A stretch of 64,000 nucleotides of DNA from Populus alba (lineage: Eukaryota; Streptophyta; Magnoliopsida; Malpighiales; Salicaceae), in contig NC_133302.1 of the NCBI RefSeq assembly GCF_005239225.2, positions 10,759,991 through 10,823,990 of the forward strand, read 5' to 3'. Every line of letters begins with the position of its first letter. Position 1 is the stretch's first letter. Positions 47,911 to 61,035 of the stretch are shown piece by piece. The position numbers and the translations under genes are program-made. The notes under the pieces are model-generated. The model made no database searches and was not told where the DNA came from. It saw nothing but the letters and a program-made list of their open reading frames with translations.

Positions 47911-49238
47911 TAACAATAACAGTAACATTTACAATAATTTTTTATTTATTTATAGAAAATGAAGTTTTTTCCATAAAATATTATTCAACAACCAATATTT
48001 TCATAACCTAGAATTCCATTAGTTATGCAAAAAGATGCCAAAAATGTCCATAGTTTGATCCAATCCAACATTTTTCTTTTATTAAACTCCATGTAATGTC
48101 AAACCATATTCATCATAGTACTCACATATTACTTCATCAAATAGGTTACGTTATTCCTTAATGATCAATCAATCAAGAAACATTGATCAAATTTATTAAA
48201 AAACATATGATCCACAAATTCAGACTTTTAGAGACTATAACCACTAACCAAGGGTCAATGCTAACTAGGAAGGATATAAAGCAATTTGCTTAGAAGTATA
48301 GATTCAAAATAGTCTATTCTATTTCTTATTATGCCAAAGCCAATAGGCAAGTAGAATCGACAAAACAAAAAAAAAAACTAATTCTTAACATTAGAAATTG
48401 GTTAGAAACAATCATAAAACATACATAATGTTTTGTTAGAAAAAGTATTAACATATAGGACTTTCGAGAAAAGCATTTTAAGAACCTTATCACTTACCTT
48501 AAAATATGATCATGATGTCATATTACATATGGAGCTCAAACTATGAGGACTAAGAAGGCCCATATAGTACACAAAGTATAACATTGATAGTTATCTCGAT
48601 ACTTCATATCAATTTCATCTATAATTGCATTTTTTTTCTTTTTATTTTCCTTTTTCTTTTTATTGTGCTTTGATTGAACTATATAAAAGAAGGGAAAAAA
48701 TTTGAGTCATGATAATCATAAAAAAAAATTCAAAGTTTTCTTAAAAATAATTATATGATTTTTTTATCAGCACAAAAGTTTTTAAATAAAAAGCAACGAT
48801 AATTGAAATAAAGGTGTGTTCAAAATTTTAATTATTTGAAATAAGTTGAAAAAATTTATCTCTTTAATCTAAACCTTATTTTTTTTTATTAATGCTTTTA
48901 TTTATTTATTTTAAAATAAAATATGTTTTTTTTAATAAAAAGCATTGTTTTTTAAATAAAAAAACTATCATGATCTCAAAACCAAGTTTTCATAAAGTAA
49001 TATTAAAATAATACCTCAATATTTTGTACATGTTTGAAGGCAAAAAGAAAGTTAATTAATGTCATAAAATCATGCCAAAAATATATTTAATAAAACAAAA
49101 GGAATTTATGAACATTTGTTTTTTTTTTTTTCATATCAAGTATATAATAATTGAAAAAGAGATTGTTAACATTTTCATAAAACCTTTAATATTATTAAAA
49201 AAAATGAAAAAACTAATAATAATTTAAGTATTTTAATT

Positions 49239-49298
<60 letters not shown>

Positions 49299-49860
49299 TC
49301 ATAAAAAAGTCTAGACCAAAAGAATAAGTCATGTGCTTGCCTTAACATAAAGAAAGCCCATTGCATATAACCTATAAGCATATAAGGCTAGGCTTGCTCA
49401 CCTTACTTTTTTTTTTTTTTTTTTAATGTTTAAGGATTGTTTACTTTTAAAAAAAAGATAAAACAAAAAAAATAGATGGCATTTTATTTGTATAACCAGA
49501 TAACACGTTTTCTACTTATTTAAATTCTACCAATTGATTACATTTTTTCTCTACTTTTATTTTTCAATAACTATCTCTCTATTCTAAAATTTCAAAGAGT
49601 GAAACGCAAAATAAATAAAGTTTAGAATTAAAATAAAAAACTCTAAAAAACTAGGTACCAAAGATAAAATGTCAAGTACCAAAGTATATCTTTACGCACC
49701 TCTTTGTCTCTTATTTAAATCTATTCCAATTTGTTTTAACTAATAAAATCAAATCAATCCAGTAAAATAGAGAATAACTTCAAAAGCGGGACATTCCTTA
49801 TCTTAGAAAAAAACAATATATTAAATCAACCAAATAATTTAGTGACATCACATATAGAGA
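47911..49860. other. AT-rich non-coding DNA
   Basis: No gene. Contains a long (ta)n microsatellite at about 49242-49295 and several T-runs. Between 48000 and 48600 the base composition is less extreme, but I see no open frame or domain. Confidence 0.6.
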
Positions 49861-52800
49861 TACCAATCTTGGATAGGAGAAAAGAGAGACGTTATCTGGA
49901 TAAAGGCTTTGTTAGAGCATTTGCCAGCTGATCAGCAGTAGCAACACAAGAGACATGCAGAGAACCATGAGCCACTTTGTCACGAACAAAGTGAAAATCA
50001 ATAGCAATATGCTTCATGCGAGAGTGAAATGCTAGGTTGGCATAAACATAGTTAGCACTAATGTTATCACAATATATAATCGAGGTGCATGGGAGAGGAA
50101 ATTGGAGTTCTGTCAGGAGAGATTGAACCCATGCAAGTTCTGCAGCTATGGTAGCAATGGCCCGATACTTAGTTTCTGTGGAAGATCATGCAACATACCT
50201 TTGTTTACGGGAACTCCATGAGATAGGATTGCCACCAAGAAAGATCATATAAGCAATGGTTAAAGTTCGATCATCTAAATTCCCAGCCCAATCAACATAA
50301 AAAAAATGCATGTAAGGAAGTATTATGATGCCTGTGAAGATAAAGACCATGAAAGATGGTGCCTTTAAGATATCACAACAAACATTTAGTGGCAATCCAG
50401 TGGGATTTGGTAGGGCAATACATAAATTAAGATAGCTTATTGACAGTGAAAGAAATATCTGGGCGAGTAAGATTTAGGTATTACAATGCCCCAATAACAC
50501 TCCTATATTCAATGGCGTTGGTAAGAGGTGAACCATCATTAAGAACAAGGGAGCTCGTGGTAGGGAGAGGAGTGCCAACCTCTTTAGCACTGTCTATACT
50601 AGTGCGGACCAAGAGATCACAAAATATATTTTTGGTGTAAGAAAAATAGACTTGAGGAGGTGGGAAGCACCTCAATACCAAGGAAGTAATGTAGTGAGCC
50701 GAGATCTTTGACTGAGAATTTGGTTGATATAGCTGCGATGAATCTAGTGATGGAAGGAGGATCACTGCCGGTGACAACTAAATCATCAACATATACCGGA
50801 AAATAGATGAGTTAGTTATTGTGATGATATATAAATATAAAGGGATCAGAAACTGCATTTGTAAAACCATAAGATAACAGAAAGGAGTGAAGCTCATGAT
50901 ACCATGCTCGGGGGCTTATCTGAGACCATAAAGGGCTTTACAAAGATGGCGAACATGAGTGGGAAACTGTGAATTAGTAAATCCTGGAGGTTAAGACATA
51001 AACACTGCTTTAGAGAGTGTACCATAAAGAGATGTGTTATTGATATCTAGTTGACGAAGTGGCTAGCCATTGGTAACAGCAAGGCTGAGGATAATTCGGA
51101 TTATTGTGGGTTTGATGGCAGGACTAGAAGTTTCATTATAATCAATGCTTAGTCGCTTGTGAAAACCTTTCACAACTAAACATGCTTTGTAACGATCAAC
51201 TGTGCCATTCGAGTTTCGTTTGATTTTAAAAACCCATTTACAACCAACCAAGTTTGTAAATAAAGAGTGAGGGACAAGATCCCACATGCCATTACATAGT
51301 AAGGCATTGAATTCATCCGACATGGCAACTTGCCAGTTCGGGTCACAAAGAGCCTATGAAGCACATGAGGGTTTTGTTGTGTCAGGGAGGTTATGTTTGG
51401 TGGTGGCATGGAGTTGATGGTTTAGCCTAACAATACCATTTTAGGAGCGAGTAATCATGGAGTGTGTTCAGTTGAGGTTTGAAGATGAGGTATTGATTAG
51501 AATTTATGTGTTTGTAGGAGGTGGAGATGGGAGGATGATAGAAGGAGCCACTATGGCAGTAGCTTTAGAGCCCGAAGAAGATGATATGGATGGAGATCAT
51601 GGAATTATGAATGAGACTATGAGAGGTGATCGCGATGGTTGGTGTTGTATGGAGCCAGTGATGAGTGGGACAGTGATGGGAGACAAGTCATCCGAGGGAT
51701 GAGAAGGAATGGGAATGGAAAGGGATTGTTTGGTAGATGAGAGGGATGGAAATACTAATTCATCAAAGACCACATGACAGGATAGAAAGATACGATTTTT
51801 TGAGGGATCAAAACATTTATAGGCACTTTGAGTGAGGGAATAGCTTAAGAAAATACAGGGATGTGAACGAGGTTTAAGCTTGTGATTGTTGTATGGACAT
51901 AACCAAGAAAAACATAGACAACCAAAAACACAAAGTTTGGAGTAGTTTGGAACATCACCAAAAAAGGCATGAAAGGGAGAATGATTGTTTAGAATAGGTG
52001 TAGGAAGGTAAGTGGCAGTTTGGAAGGCATGTGACCAAAACTTAAGAGGAAGACTAGATTGATGAAGGAGAGTGAGACTGGTTTCAATGATATGGCAATG
52101 ACAACGTTCTACAATGCCATTATATTGAGGTGTATGAGGTGGCGTCATAATATGAGAGGTGCCAAATTTTGCAAAAAAAGGTTTAAGTTTTTAAAACTCA
52201 CCCCTACCGTACGAATAAATGGAAATGATTTTGGTTTTGAAGTAGTTTTCCACAAGATTTTTGAAGATGAGAAAAATAGTGAGCACATCAGATTTGTATT
52301 TAATGGGATAAAGCCAAATGTATTTAGTGAAATGATCCAAAAAAATAACAAAATATTTGTTTTGATCAATGGATTCAATAAAGGCAGGACCCTAAACATC
52401 AGTGTAAATGATTTTAAGAGGACTATGAATTGTAAGAGATGAAATTGTAAATTGAAGCTTGTGACTTTTATTGCATTGGCAAGATGAGCACAAGGTTAAA
52501 CATATATTTTTGGATGAGAAAGGTAAAGAAAAATTCTTGAGAAGAGATTGAAGTGTGCGGGAAGAGGGATGACCGAGCCGTATATGCCACTCATTTACTA
52601 ATGTTTTCACACCAACCACAGCAGAGGGTTGCACATGCACAATTAGTGTCCATTCATAAATATCATTCTTATTCGAGTCTTGAAGAAGAGTTTGCCCCGT
52701 GCGTAGATCCTTTATAGAAAAATAAGAAGGAAAGAATTCAATGGAAGTTAGATGTTGTTTGCAAAACTTAAAAACAAACACCAGAGTTTCTTGTATTGAA

Positions 52801-53258
52801 GGAACACAAAGAACATTAGAAAGAGTGAAAGGAGAAAGTGTAATGGAACTAGAATGAGAGATACGCAAACCTGTACCATCACCAATGAGTATAGAATCAG
52901 GGCCATCATAGGATGAGTGAAGGGAAAGATTGTGAAGATCATAGGTGACATGATTTGTGGTAGCAGAATCCAAGAGCTAAGGTTGCCTAGAGTCAGTGTT
53001 TGTGGTGGTGTAGTGAGCAGAAAGTGAGGGACCGAAGAGACCTTTTGCACTATGACCTTGTTGGTCACAAAATTGATAAACACCTCCGTAACCACGTCGT
53101 TGATAGTTGTTACGATTGGATTGCTAGTGAGAATTATGTTTGGGAGAAGAAAACTGATGATAAGTTGACCATGAGGATTGAGGATGAAATTGATGTGGTG
53201 AAACAACTTTGCAAGTAGATGACCAAGTGGACTAATGCCCATGATTTGAATTATATCA

Positions 53259-53945
53259 CTAAGTAGTATTGGCAGATAGAGCTGATGGAGTTGAATGTAA
53301 ATCCTCTCGTTTCAGATATGCCTCATAATCAATTAATTTATCATGAAGTTCTTCATAAGAGATAGGGTGATCCCAAGCACGAATACCTGCTGTAAGTTCG
53401 TTGAAGTCATGACCAACACCATTAAGAATGGCAATGGTGATATCATTATCAGAAACATGAGTATCAATGAGTGCTAATTTGTCAACAATGGTTTTAATAG
53501 AACAGAGATATTCACAGAGAGAACAAGAGTCACGAGGACGAACAAGACGTTCCTTAAGACTTATGACACGTGATCGAGAGGGGCTGGCATAGAGACGAGT
53601 AAGCTTGTCCCATGCCTCTTTTGAAGCTAGAGTAGATGTAATAAGAGGATCAATGGAGTCAGAGACAGAAATATGGATGGCATATAGCAATAGTTGATCT
53701 TGGCACATCCATGAAGAGAAGGTGGCAGAGGTGCGATTTGGGCAAGGATGGGTGCCATCAATGAAACCTTGCAGATCATAGCCGAAGAGAAAAAAATTAA
53801 ATTGAGCACACCAAGAAGGATAATTCAAATGAGTGAGTTTGAGAGGTATTTGACCACTGGAAAGAGCAATAAAAGGAATGGTAGGATAAGTGGATGAGGT
53901 GGTAATTGTAGGGGTTGCTAGTATGAAATTGTTATGATTGGCCAT
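53259..53945 (-). mobile_element. Copia gag open frame, 228 aa
   Basis: An intact open gag: an N-terminal LKLTHLNYPSWCAQFNFFLF segment, then the UBN2-like region with AWDKLTRLYASPSRSRVISL and KTIVDKLALIDTHVSDNDIT, and the C-terminal ISYEELHDKLIDYEAYLKRE. It would form the capsid of the element. It lacks the downstream zinc knuckle in frame. Confidence 0.85.
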
Positions 53946-54016
53946 GAAGAAAATAGAGAATGAAAGGAAGAAAAAGAAATATTGTTAATCTCGTTAGAGC
54001 AAAGGCTCTGATGCCA

Positions 54017-54122
54017 TAAAGAAGTAGAAGAGTTGAGATAATTTCCTTGCTTGTTTTCAGTATATTCTTGTTATTATTTAAATACAGGTTTGTATGAGCT
54101 ACAAATTACAGAATTTGTTACA
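54017..54122 (-). repeat. 5' LTR end of the minus-strand copia element
   Basis: The segment between the primer site and a TGTAACA-type start (plus strand ...tttgttaca at 54122). The true LTR may be longer. No counterpart is seen beyond 49880. Confidence 0.4.
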
Positions 54123-54224
54123 TTAGCTAAGGATAAAGGATAAGAAACTATTTTGAATTCTTTTTTCCAGTTTACAAGCTAAACCAGTCAACTTGTATTG
54201 AGTGGATTGTGGATATCCTTTACA

Positions 54225-54440
54225 GTAAAGACATGTTTATTTTTACATTTTAAAAATATTTTCAGAAAAATTTAATTTTTTTTAAATTTTTTCTTTGTTT
54301 AAATTAATATTTTATTGGTGTTTTTAGATTATTTAGATGCGCTGATATCAAAAATAAATTTTTAAAATAAAAATATTATTTTGATGTATTTCTGAGTAAA
54401 AAATATTTTGAAAAGTAACCTCAACAATACTCCCAAATAG
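54225..54440 (-). mobile_element. MITE copy, minus orientation
   Basis: Contains ttagatgcgctgatatcaaa and attattttgatgtatttctg, the reverse complement of the interior of the MITE at 6938-7150, and ends aacctcaacaatactcccaaa. It is about 215 bp and probably near complete but diverged. Confidence 0.6.
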
Positions 54441-54485
54441 ATTATAAATAACTCATGTGACCTTGAAATTCATTTCACCATTTTA

Positions 54486-54525
54486 TATATATATATATAT
54501 ATTTTTATATATATATATATATATT
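54486..54525. repeat. Interrupted (AT)n microsatellite
   Basis: Two AT runs separated by ttttt. Confidence 0.85.
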
Positions 54526-54944
54526 CACAAAGAGTATATACAAATTATATTGTAAACAAAAGTTCAAAAAATGGATTTTCTGAATCTTAACAAAAATATA
54601 TTTAAGAAATATCTAAAGAACTCTTTTAGAAAAGGAAAAAAAAAAAAATCCAAATGAACATTTGATACCATTCAGCTCAATCTATTGCATTGCAAGGAAT
54701 ATTAATTTTGAGCTCGCTTCCACTCTGCTACACCACTTCTAACTAGTAAAAGTCAATTCACCTCTATTCTGTATTTATATTTTATGCAATGATCTCGCCA
54801 AGAAGTTGTGTTAGTTAATATAATTATCTTTATTTATATTATTCTCATTATATTTCAATAAAAAGGATATTGACTTTCAGAGATAAATAATTTAAATTTA
54901 AATATTTTTCATTAAAATGGATGTTCATGTTAGTTTACAAATAT

Positions 54945-55095
54945 TTTGACTAAGATTAATTCACGAGCCCTGAAATTAATAGCCATGTAAATCTTTAATG
55001 GTCCTGATAGAACTTCAACTCGTGATCATTGAAAAGTAAACTCAAAATTTATCTAATTAAATTATCTTTTATGGTTTAAAACTGATTATTATACA
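54945..55095 (-). mobile_element. tRNA-derived SINE copy, minus orientation
   Basis: The minus strand reads gatcacgagttgaagttct, then accattaaagatttacatgg and ctattaatttcagggctcgtg. The same succession occurs on the plus strand at 57000-57130, where the B-box is better preserved. The B-box here is degraded. It has no coding capacity and is an old copy. Confidence 0.55.
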
Positions 55096-55369
55096 TTACA
55101 TAAAGTGGGTGGGTATTGATTATAAATTTTAAAAAAGAATTTCAAAATGGAATAACAAAAACAAAAGAGGAAGGAGAAACATAAAATAAAGTCTCACCAA
55201 ACAAAATCCACCATCTCGATCTCATCATTTTTTCTCGCTAAAATCAAGAGTACTCCCAGAGAGGTCATATCTTTTTTTTTTCTTAAAGAGAAATTATATA
55301 TAAATATAAGTAAAAGATTCCTCGAAACCCTTTATTATTTGTCCCCTCACCCACCTACTGCCACCCCTT

Positions 55370-55600
55370 TAATTAGCTGACAGCACCCTCACTTGATGGG
55401 CTGGATTGGAACTGGGTCCTTCGGGCCCAAGAAAAAGAATAAGAAGACAACCTGCCTGATGAGAAAACCTCTAATTCCTGGTGAACCACCCAGAAACGTA
55501 CTGGATGTTTGCCGGAATGCAGGTGACATTCGCCATAAGGCCCCGATCGAATATTGGCAAACAAAAAGCTCATAAGGAGCTATGGGGTACATCAACTTTT
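55370..55600. other. GC-richer segment with overlapping open frames, origin unknown
   Basis: In an AT-rich context this segment of about 230 bp has open frames on both strands (plus 55393-55575 and 55481-55669; minus 55373-55573 and 55389-55595). I do not recognise any product. The base composition shift suggests inserted or once-coding sequence, such as a gene or organelle fragment, but no motif decides this. Confidence 0.3.
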
Positions 55601-56990
55601 CCTTTTTTTTTTTTTTTTAATGATTGTTTTATGAAATATTCTTTGTTTATTTTACACATAAAACTATAAAAATAATTTCAATAATTTTTTATTTAACTAA
55701 TCAATTTAATAATTTTTTTCCTATAGAATCAATTTTAAATTTTAAAAATAGAATTTAATATCATAATTGTGATTTTCCATTTGAAAATTTTAGTTTCAAA
55801 AAAAAAAAAAAAAAAACAAAGAAGAGATTCTAAGGCTACTAGTGTTTTTTTCTCTTAAATAAAAAGGAGGAGTATGTTATTAGAATTTTTTTTTTGTTAA
55901 CAATAAAGAGTTTCCGTCTTCAACCAACAATCAATGTTTTCACCTAGCTAAGATAGGCCATGATATCGTGTATTAAAATAGGGCGCGCAACACAAATTGA
56001 TTGTTGTAATAATCTAATTTTAAACCCATCATATATATATCTTTTCAATAAATATAATTAATTTTAATACCTTTTTTATTTTCATCACTTTCATTTTGTT
56101 TTCGTGTCAAGTTAAATTAGAAATAATCAAAAGTAAATAAAAAAATAAATACAAATAATTAATTTTAACAAGTCGAGGATTAAGTTGAAAAAGGTAAAAA
56201 AATTTAAGAATGGAATTAGGGACTCAATTAAAAAAAATTGGTTTTAATTAAAAGAAGAATGCAATTAGGGACTCAATTGAAAAGAACTTTGGATTTAATT
56301 ATAAGAACTGAAGGACCAGGAACTAAACTGGACAAGAAAGCCAAATCTAGGGGTCCAATCAATCTGTTTAGGGATTAAATTGACTGAAATGAAAGAAACT
56401 TTTAGCCTCTCCCAAAAAAAAAAAAAAAAAAAACAGCGTCGTTTTCAAAACTGAAACCTAAAAAGGGGGAGAAGAAGTAGACGGCGTCGTTTGCTAGGCT
56501 CTCTCAGAATTCTGGTTTAGAAAACGCGAAAAAATGGCTGGTGTGCTGGGATTTTTGGCTTCAATTTCCAGCCATGGTGGTTGCTTTTAAATATCTCAGC
56601 TGCAATTGTAACGTGTAACCTCGTGTTTTTCTGTCACAATTTAATCCCTAAAATCATGAAACCAGCAAAGAACATCAATCTGCAGCAGCCTTCTTGATTG
56701 ATCTCCCAGCAAAGCAAAAACACATGGATTTTTTTATATTCACAGTACAATAACGTGTCGGTCTCTAGAAAAATTGTGAAACACGTGCGTTAACTTTGCT
56801 TTCTGAAAGATTGTAAGCAATTCCAATTACAGTATATCAATAACATTGTAATCTAAACTTCATTCCTTACATGCTTTCTACTTATATTTGATCATAGATT
56901 AATGTTTTTAATATTGTGAATAAGATCAGTTTCTATATATAACAAATTAAGCTTGTTAACTTTTATTTAACAAAATAAAAATGAAAAATA
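55601..56990. other. AT-rich DNA with LTR-like phrases
   Basis: The phrases aattagggactcaattaaaa and gcaattagggactcaattga (about 56214 and 56262) resemble common gypsy LTR text. A short motif aaaacgacgc-like (acggcgtcgtttgc, about 56482) occurs in the GC-richer part. A 18-codon frame at 56534 has no recognisable product. No gene is supported. Confidence 0.4.
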
Positions 56991-56994
56991 AGTT

Positions 56995-57200
56995 AAAAAT
57001 AATACTATGTGATGAGCTTAATTGATCAGGTTTTGAATTTGTTTCCTAGAAGATTATTAGTTCGAGTCCCATAAATTTTAGGTTATTAGAGGTTTACATA
57101 GTTCATTAATTTCAAAACCTATAAAATTAATTGAGGTACGTACAAACTGATTCAAATATTTACATTAATTAAAATAATAATAATAATAATCTCAATCCAT
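56995..57200 (+). mobile_element. tRNA-derived SINE, plus orientation
   Basis: An A-box-like segment (taattgatcagg) is followed by a good B-box gttcgagtccc at about 57060, the phrase gaggtttacatagttcatta, and a simple-sequence tail of taa units (57170-57192). This order is typical of tRNA-derived SINEs and resembles a family I associate with Salicaceae. Target-site duplications are not evident. Confidence 0.65.
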
Positions 57201-59360
57201 CATTGAGACTTTAAAAACACCTACTTGATTATGTGTGAGTTAAATTTCTCAAACCACTCTAAAATAATAATAATAATAATAACAACGCCTGCCTAAACTT
57301 CTTATGCATCTTTCTAGATGCAACCGCCTGCAATTCATATAATAAATTATCTGTCGGACAGTTATTGATAAATCAAACCCAACAAAAAAAAAAAAAGTTC
57401 ATAAACAGTAAACAGTCTCTAGAGTATACCAAGTACACCGCCCGAAGGCAGCTGTCCAAGTCAAGGGGCTCCTGACAATGGCGAGGGCTTAGAAAATGAC
57501 TCTGGAGCATTTTGGTAGAAGCGTCAGCAATATCATAAAGATGAGGTAACTAACGTTTTGAATTCAGATTTCCTGTCATAAAGATGGTCCATGCTAGAGA
57601 TTTATACTCTAACAAATGGATTTAATTAGAAAATACAATCGTCTTGGCTAGCTATTAGAGTAGCCATATCGATGAATTGCCTCGATCGAACGTTATGTTT
57701 TTCCTTAACTGTTGTTGAACTGACTTCCCATATTCAAGATCATATCTCACAGAGCATCCAGTTTGCTAATGATAAATCTCTAATCGCTAAAAGTTTTCAA
57801 GTTTGGGAAAGCAAGAGGGGTACGTAGTCTGCTTAGATGGAGTAAAACTGCTAAAGCATTACGATTTTCAATGTGTAGATTTCATCGTTCATAACCAGAA
57901 GAAAAATCAGGAGGATATTATCAATAGAATTGCAGATGGATCATTGAAACTGTTGCTAGATAAGACGGTGCTTTTAGGTTCTTTTAAGCTGTTCTAGCCT
58001 TGAGCACCCGAACCATTCACCTAGAGGCCGCGCTTAATGCATATAACCTATTTGTCAATCGGTTGATTTCTTAGGGAAATTGCCAGACTCATTTCCCATT
58101 AGACGTCTATTTTTCTGAACTGAATTTAGGGCTTAGGCTAATAACTAACTAAGTTATCTTCTCATGATCCCCTGTTCTAGGTTGTAGAAAATCTCATATC
58201 ATCTTCCCAATTCACTTAGAAAACGCAAAGAGATCTTATCATATAGGAGGAGACTGGTGTATGAGAAGGCCCGGAAAAGTATAATGTGACCCCTGAGAGG
58301 AGAAAATGCCTTTCCCCCATCTAGATGCTTAGCAACCTGCTCTATACCATATGATCTGAAAAACGTTGCGGGCTATATATTTATCACTGCCAAATGGAAA
58401 ACCTAGATGAGTCGAATGCCACTCTCACTTGGCATGCCTTGCAAGAGAAGCAAAATTGGAAGAGCACAGCAGACTCTTAGCGAGGACCTGCAACCAAACG
58501 TTTGAGCATATTTTTTCGTTTCTCACGAATACCTTCTAATAAGTCTAACAAATATGACGCCCATGGGAATCTACCTTTGTGTACTGGGCTACTCTTGCCA
58601 GTTTCGCATTGCCTTTCCTAGGCCTGTGCTTCCTGTGGTAGGTGTATATGGTCAGATGCAGGCCTAGCTCCAGCTTAATATACTTTCACTTTTTTTTATC
58701 AGACATCTTTTTAATCTTAGGTTCTTGTGGGTTGTTTTGGTTTTTGTCTGACCTTGTGAGTGTAGTAAGTCCTCTCATGCATGACCTAAGTGCGCCTGGG
58801 CCTCTACAAAATCAAATGCCATAGCAAGAATTTAAAAGTTGGAAGAAAAATTCTAAGTTGTGAGGATTTATTTTCATAATCGTCAAAACCCATGATATCC
58901 TTTTGTTTTAGGGCGTTGGACATCTAGAGTAATGTTGTGATGATCCCTTGCAACCTCACCTGAAAGTTAAACTGCTTTTCTTCTGGATTGTTTGGATCAA
59001 TTCTTTTTACATGTGTCGTATAATTCTGAAGTTTGAATTCAATCAGGGATCTTCCAGCAGTGCAGCTACATAAGCTGCTTAAGGATTGGGAAAAATATAC
59101 ACGCCGAATGACCCTCAGGTATGGTTACAATTTCGAAAAAGACATCACAAAATCCAAGGATTTCTTTAAAGCATTCATCTCATATATAATGACTCTTGTC
59201 TTGATTGTCATTGAGTAATGCGGAAAAAATCAGTTTCTGTTGCTTTGTTATAAAGCTTTTAGCATCTGGTAGAAACATGAGATTTTGGTTTGAACAGCCA
59301 CCTTAATAAGCTTCTCGGAAACAAGTCCTCTGGAAGTGTTTTGGAGCATGTAAATACACA
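57201..59360. other. Intergenic DNA without a supported gene
   Basis: Base composition is more balanced from 57400 to 59000, and several frames of about 60 codons exist (57803-57997, 58642-58824, 59033-59218), but none shows a domain, splice pattern or family resemblance that I can name. A decayed gene or transposon is possible. Confidence 0.4.
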
Positions 59361-59639
59361 TTTTATCTTGTAATAATATTAGGGCATGCACATTAATATC
59401 TTAGTGATTTCTGATAAAATATCCTCCGGTAGTTTAGAGGTTTTAAATATTAAGAATTGAAATAAAAATAGTTTGATAGTTAAGGTGTTTAGTAAAAGGA
59501 AGAATTAGTTTACCGTCTCGCTTGTGGAGTAGGTCAAAGTCATCGAGCTACATAAATTTCTTGTTTGTTTTTGTGTGATTAATTATACTTGTTTTTTATA
59601 TATATTTTTCTACTTACTAATTGGTTTGATATTTTAAGA

Positions 59640-60619
59640 TTGTTTCCGCTACAAACTAATATCAGAGCTTACCTAAATATCAATTGGTTTTCAAGTGACA
59701 ATAAAATTAACATCGGCGGTAAAGTTTGATGTATAGAAATTTAATGGCAGGAAATGACTTTAATTTATGACGTATTAAGATGCTCACCTTGTTAGTTCAA
59801 CAAGGTTTATTTAAGACACTAAAAGGTATAAATAGTTTGCCTATGGGGATGGATGATGAGGAGAAAGAAGATCTCATGGAATGGACACATAGTTCTATTC
59901 AGATTTGTTTGTCTAATGAGTTTCTAAGAGAGGTTGTTAAGGAGACTACAATTGCTAGATTGTGGATAAAGTTAGAAACTCTTTATATGACCAAATATAT
60001 GATGAATTGATTGTGTCTGAAGCTTCAATTATATACTTTTCAAATGAAAAAAAAAAAAGGTAGGTCAATTAAAGACCATCTTGATGAATTCAATATAGTA
60101 ATTTTAGATTTGTGAAATGTTGATGTTAAGGTTGAATATGAGGACTATTCTTAGATTTTATTGTGTTTGTTACCTTCATCTTATGATCATTTTATTGATA
60201 CTTCGTTGTATAAAAAGGATAATCTTATTTCAAAAGATGTCAAATCTTTTTTACACTAAAGGGAGTTGAAAAAGCAAATGTCAAAAAGTGATAATAATGA
60301 TCATATAGAGGGCTTGATAGTGAGAGGTTGAATAAATAATAAGGTTTTAGGCAGTGGAGGCTAGTCTAAATCAAAATTGAAGTCTAGAAAAATCAAATGT
60401 TGAATGTCATGAAGTATGGCACTTTAGGAAGAACTATCCTAAGCGGAAAGATAAAGGAAATCATTGATGTTGCAAGTGTTACTAGTGAAAGGAAAATTTC
60501 TAATGATGCTAAAAGTGTTATGGGTGTGTTTGTTGGTAACTCAGATGATTGGTGGATTCTTGCTTTGGTTTGCACATTTCATATTTGTTGTTGGTGTGAG
60601 TATAATTCAAATTAGAATC
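59640..60619 (+). mobile_element. Ty1/copia fragment (primer site, gag, start of protease)
   Basis: A primer-site-like aatatcagagc at about 59663 is followed by gag: LTLLVQQGLFKTLKGINSLP (59783), LSNEFLREVVKETTIARLW, KGRSIKDHLDEFNIVILDL and LCLLPSSYDHFIDTSLYKKD, with several stops. The zinc knuckle is destroyed. The protease motif is visible near 60555 as WWILALVCTFHIC, where active elements have an Asp-Ser-Gly triad. That triad is changed, so it is inactive. Coding similarity is cut at 60619 by the CACTA element. Confidence 0.8.
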
Positions 60620-60639
60620 CACTACCAGAAATTCTCTTA

Positions 60640-61035
60640 AAACCAACAAAATCACCGACGGAATATTTCTGTCGGTATTTTTTCGGTCGTAATTACCGAC
60701 CGAATTATGGACGGAAAGTTCAAAATTAATGAAAAAAGGGCGGGTAGCTGACGTGGAGGTTTTGGAGGGTGATTTTTCCGACAGAATCACCGACGGAATC
60801 AAAATGGGTGACCCGTACGTGTGATGGGACCGGTTCACCGTTCAAAATATGGACGGAATTGAAATGGCAGATCCGTACAAGGTGACGTGACCGGTGCACC
60901 GTCAAAAATACCGACGGAATCACCGAGGGATTTGAAAAGCAGGTCCGTGCGGTGACGTGTCAATTTCCCGTCAACATTACCGACGGAGTCGCCCGACGGT
61001 TTTATTCCGTCGGTAAGGCCGTCGGAAAAAGTAAA
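60640..61035 (+). repeat. Subterminal repeat array of the CACTA element
   Basis: At least ten copies of ACCGACGGAAT-like motifs and inverted forms such as TTCCGTCGGTAA occur, for example at about 60656, 60669, 60793, 60910, 60980 and 61004-61026. These arrays bind the element's transposase in En/Spm-type transposons. Confidence 0.8.

Larger units (their letters stand above)
49880..54122 (-). mobile_element. Ty1/copia retrotransposon, nearly full coding order but with stops
   Basis: Minus-strand order: LTR end and primer site tggcatcagagc (54005-54016), gag with ATG at 53945 (QIPLKLTHLNYPSWCAQF) to about 53259, a degenerate zinc knuckle near 53070, protease LLDSATTNHVTYDLH near 52960, integrase zinc-binding HIRLGHPS near 52590 and core TPPHTPQYNGIVERCH near 52140, C-terminal CVFGCLCFSW near 51930, reverse transcriptase VGCKWVFKIKRNSNGTVDRY near 51240 with YVDDLVV near 50785 and VKDLGSLHYFLGIEV near 50700, RNase H from about 50200, ending ADQLANALTKPLS near 49910. 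Scattered stops (for example Trp to stop before LLDSATTNH) and frameshifts disable it. Long open stretches make it younger than the copia at 26.8 kb. I could not match a 3' LTR. Confidence 0.88.

Noticed and set aside
57780..58010. Possible small gene MGKQEGYVV
   Set aside because: Only 64 codons, no domain, no promoter or splice signals seen.
59033..59218. 61-codon plus-strand open frame
   Set aside because: No start context, no homologue recognised, ends in a hydrophobic stretch by chance; not enough support.
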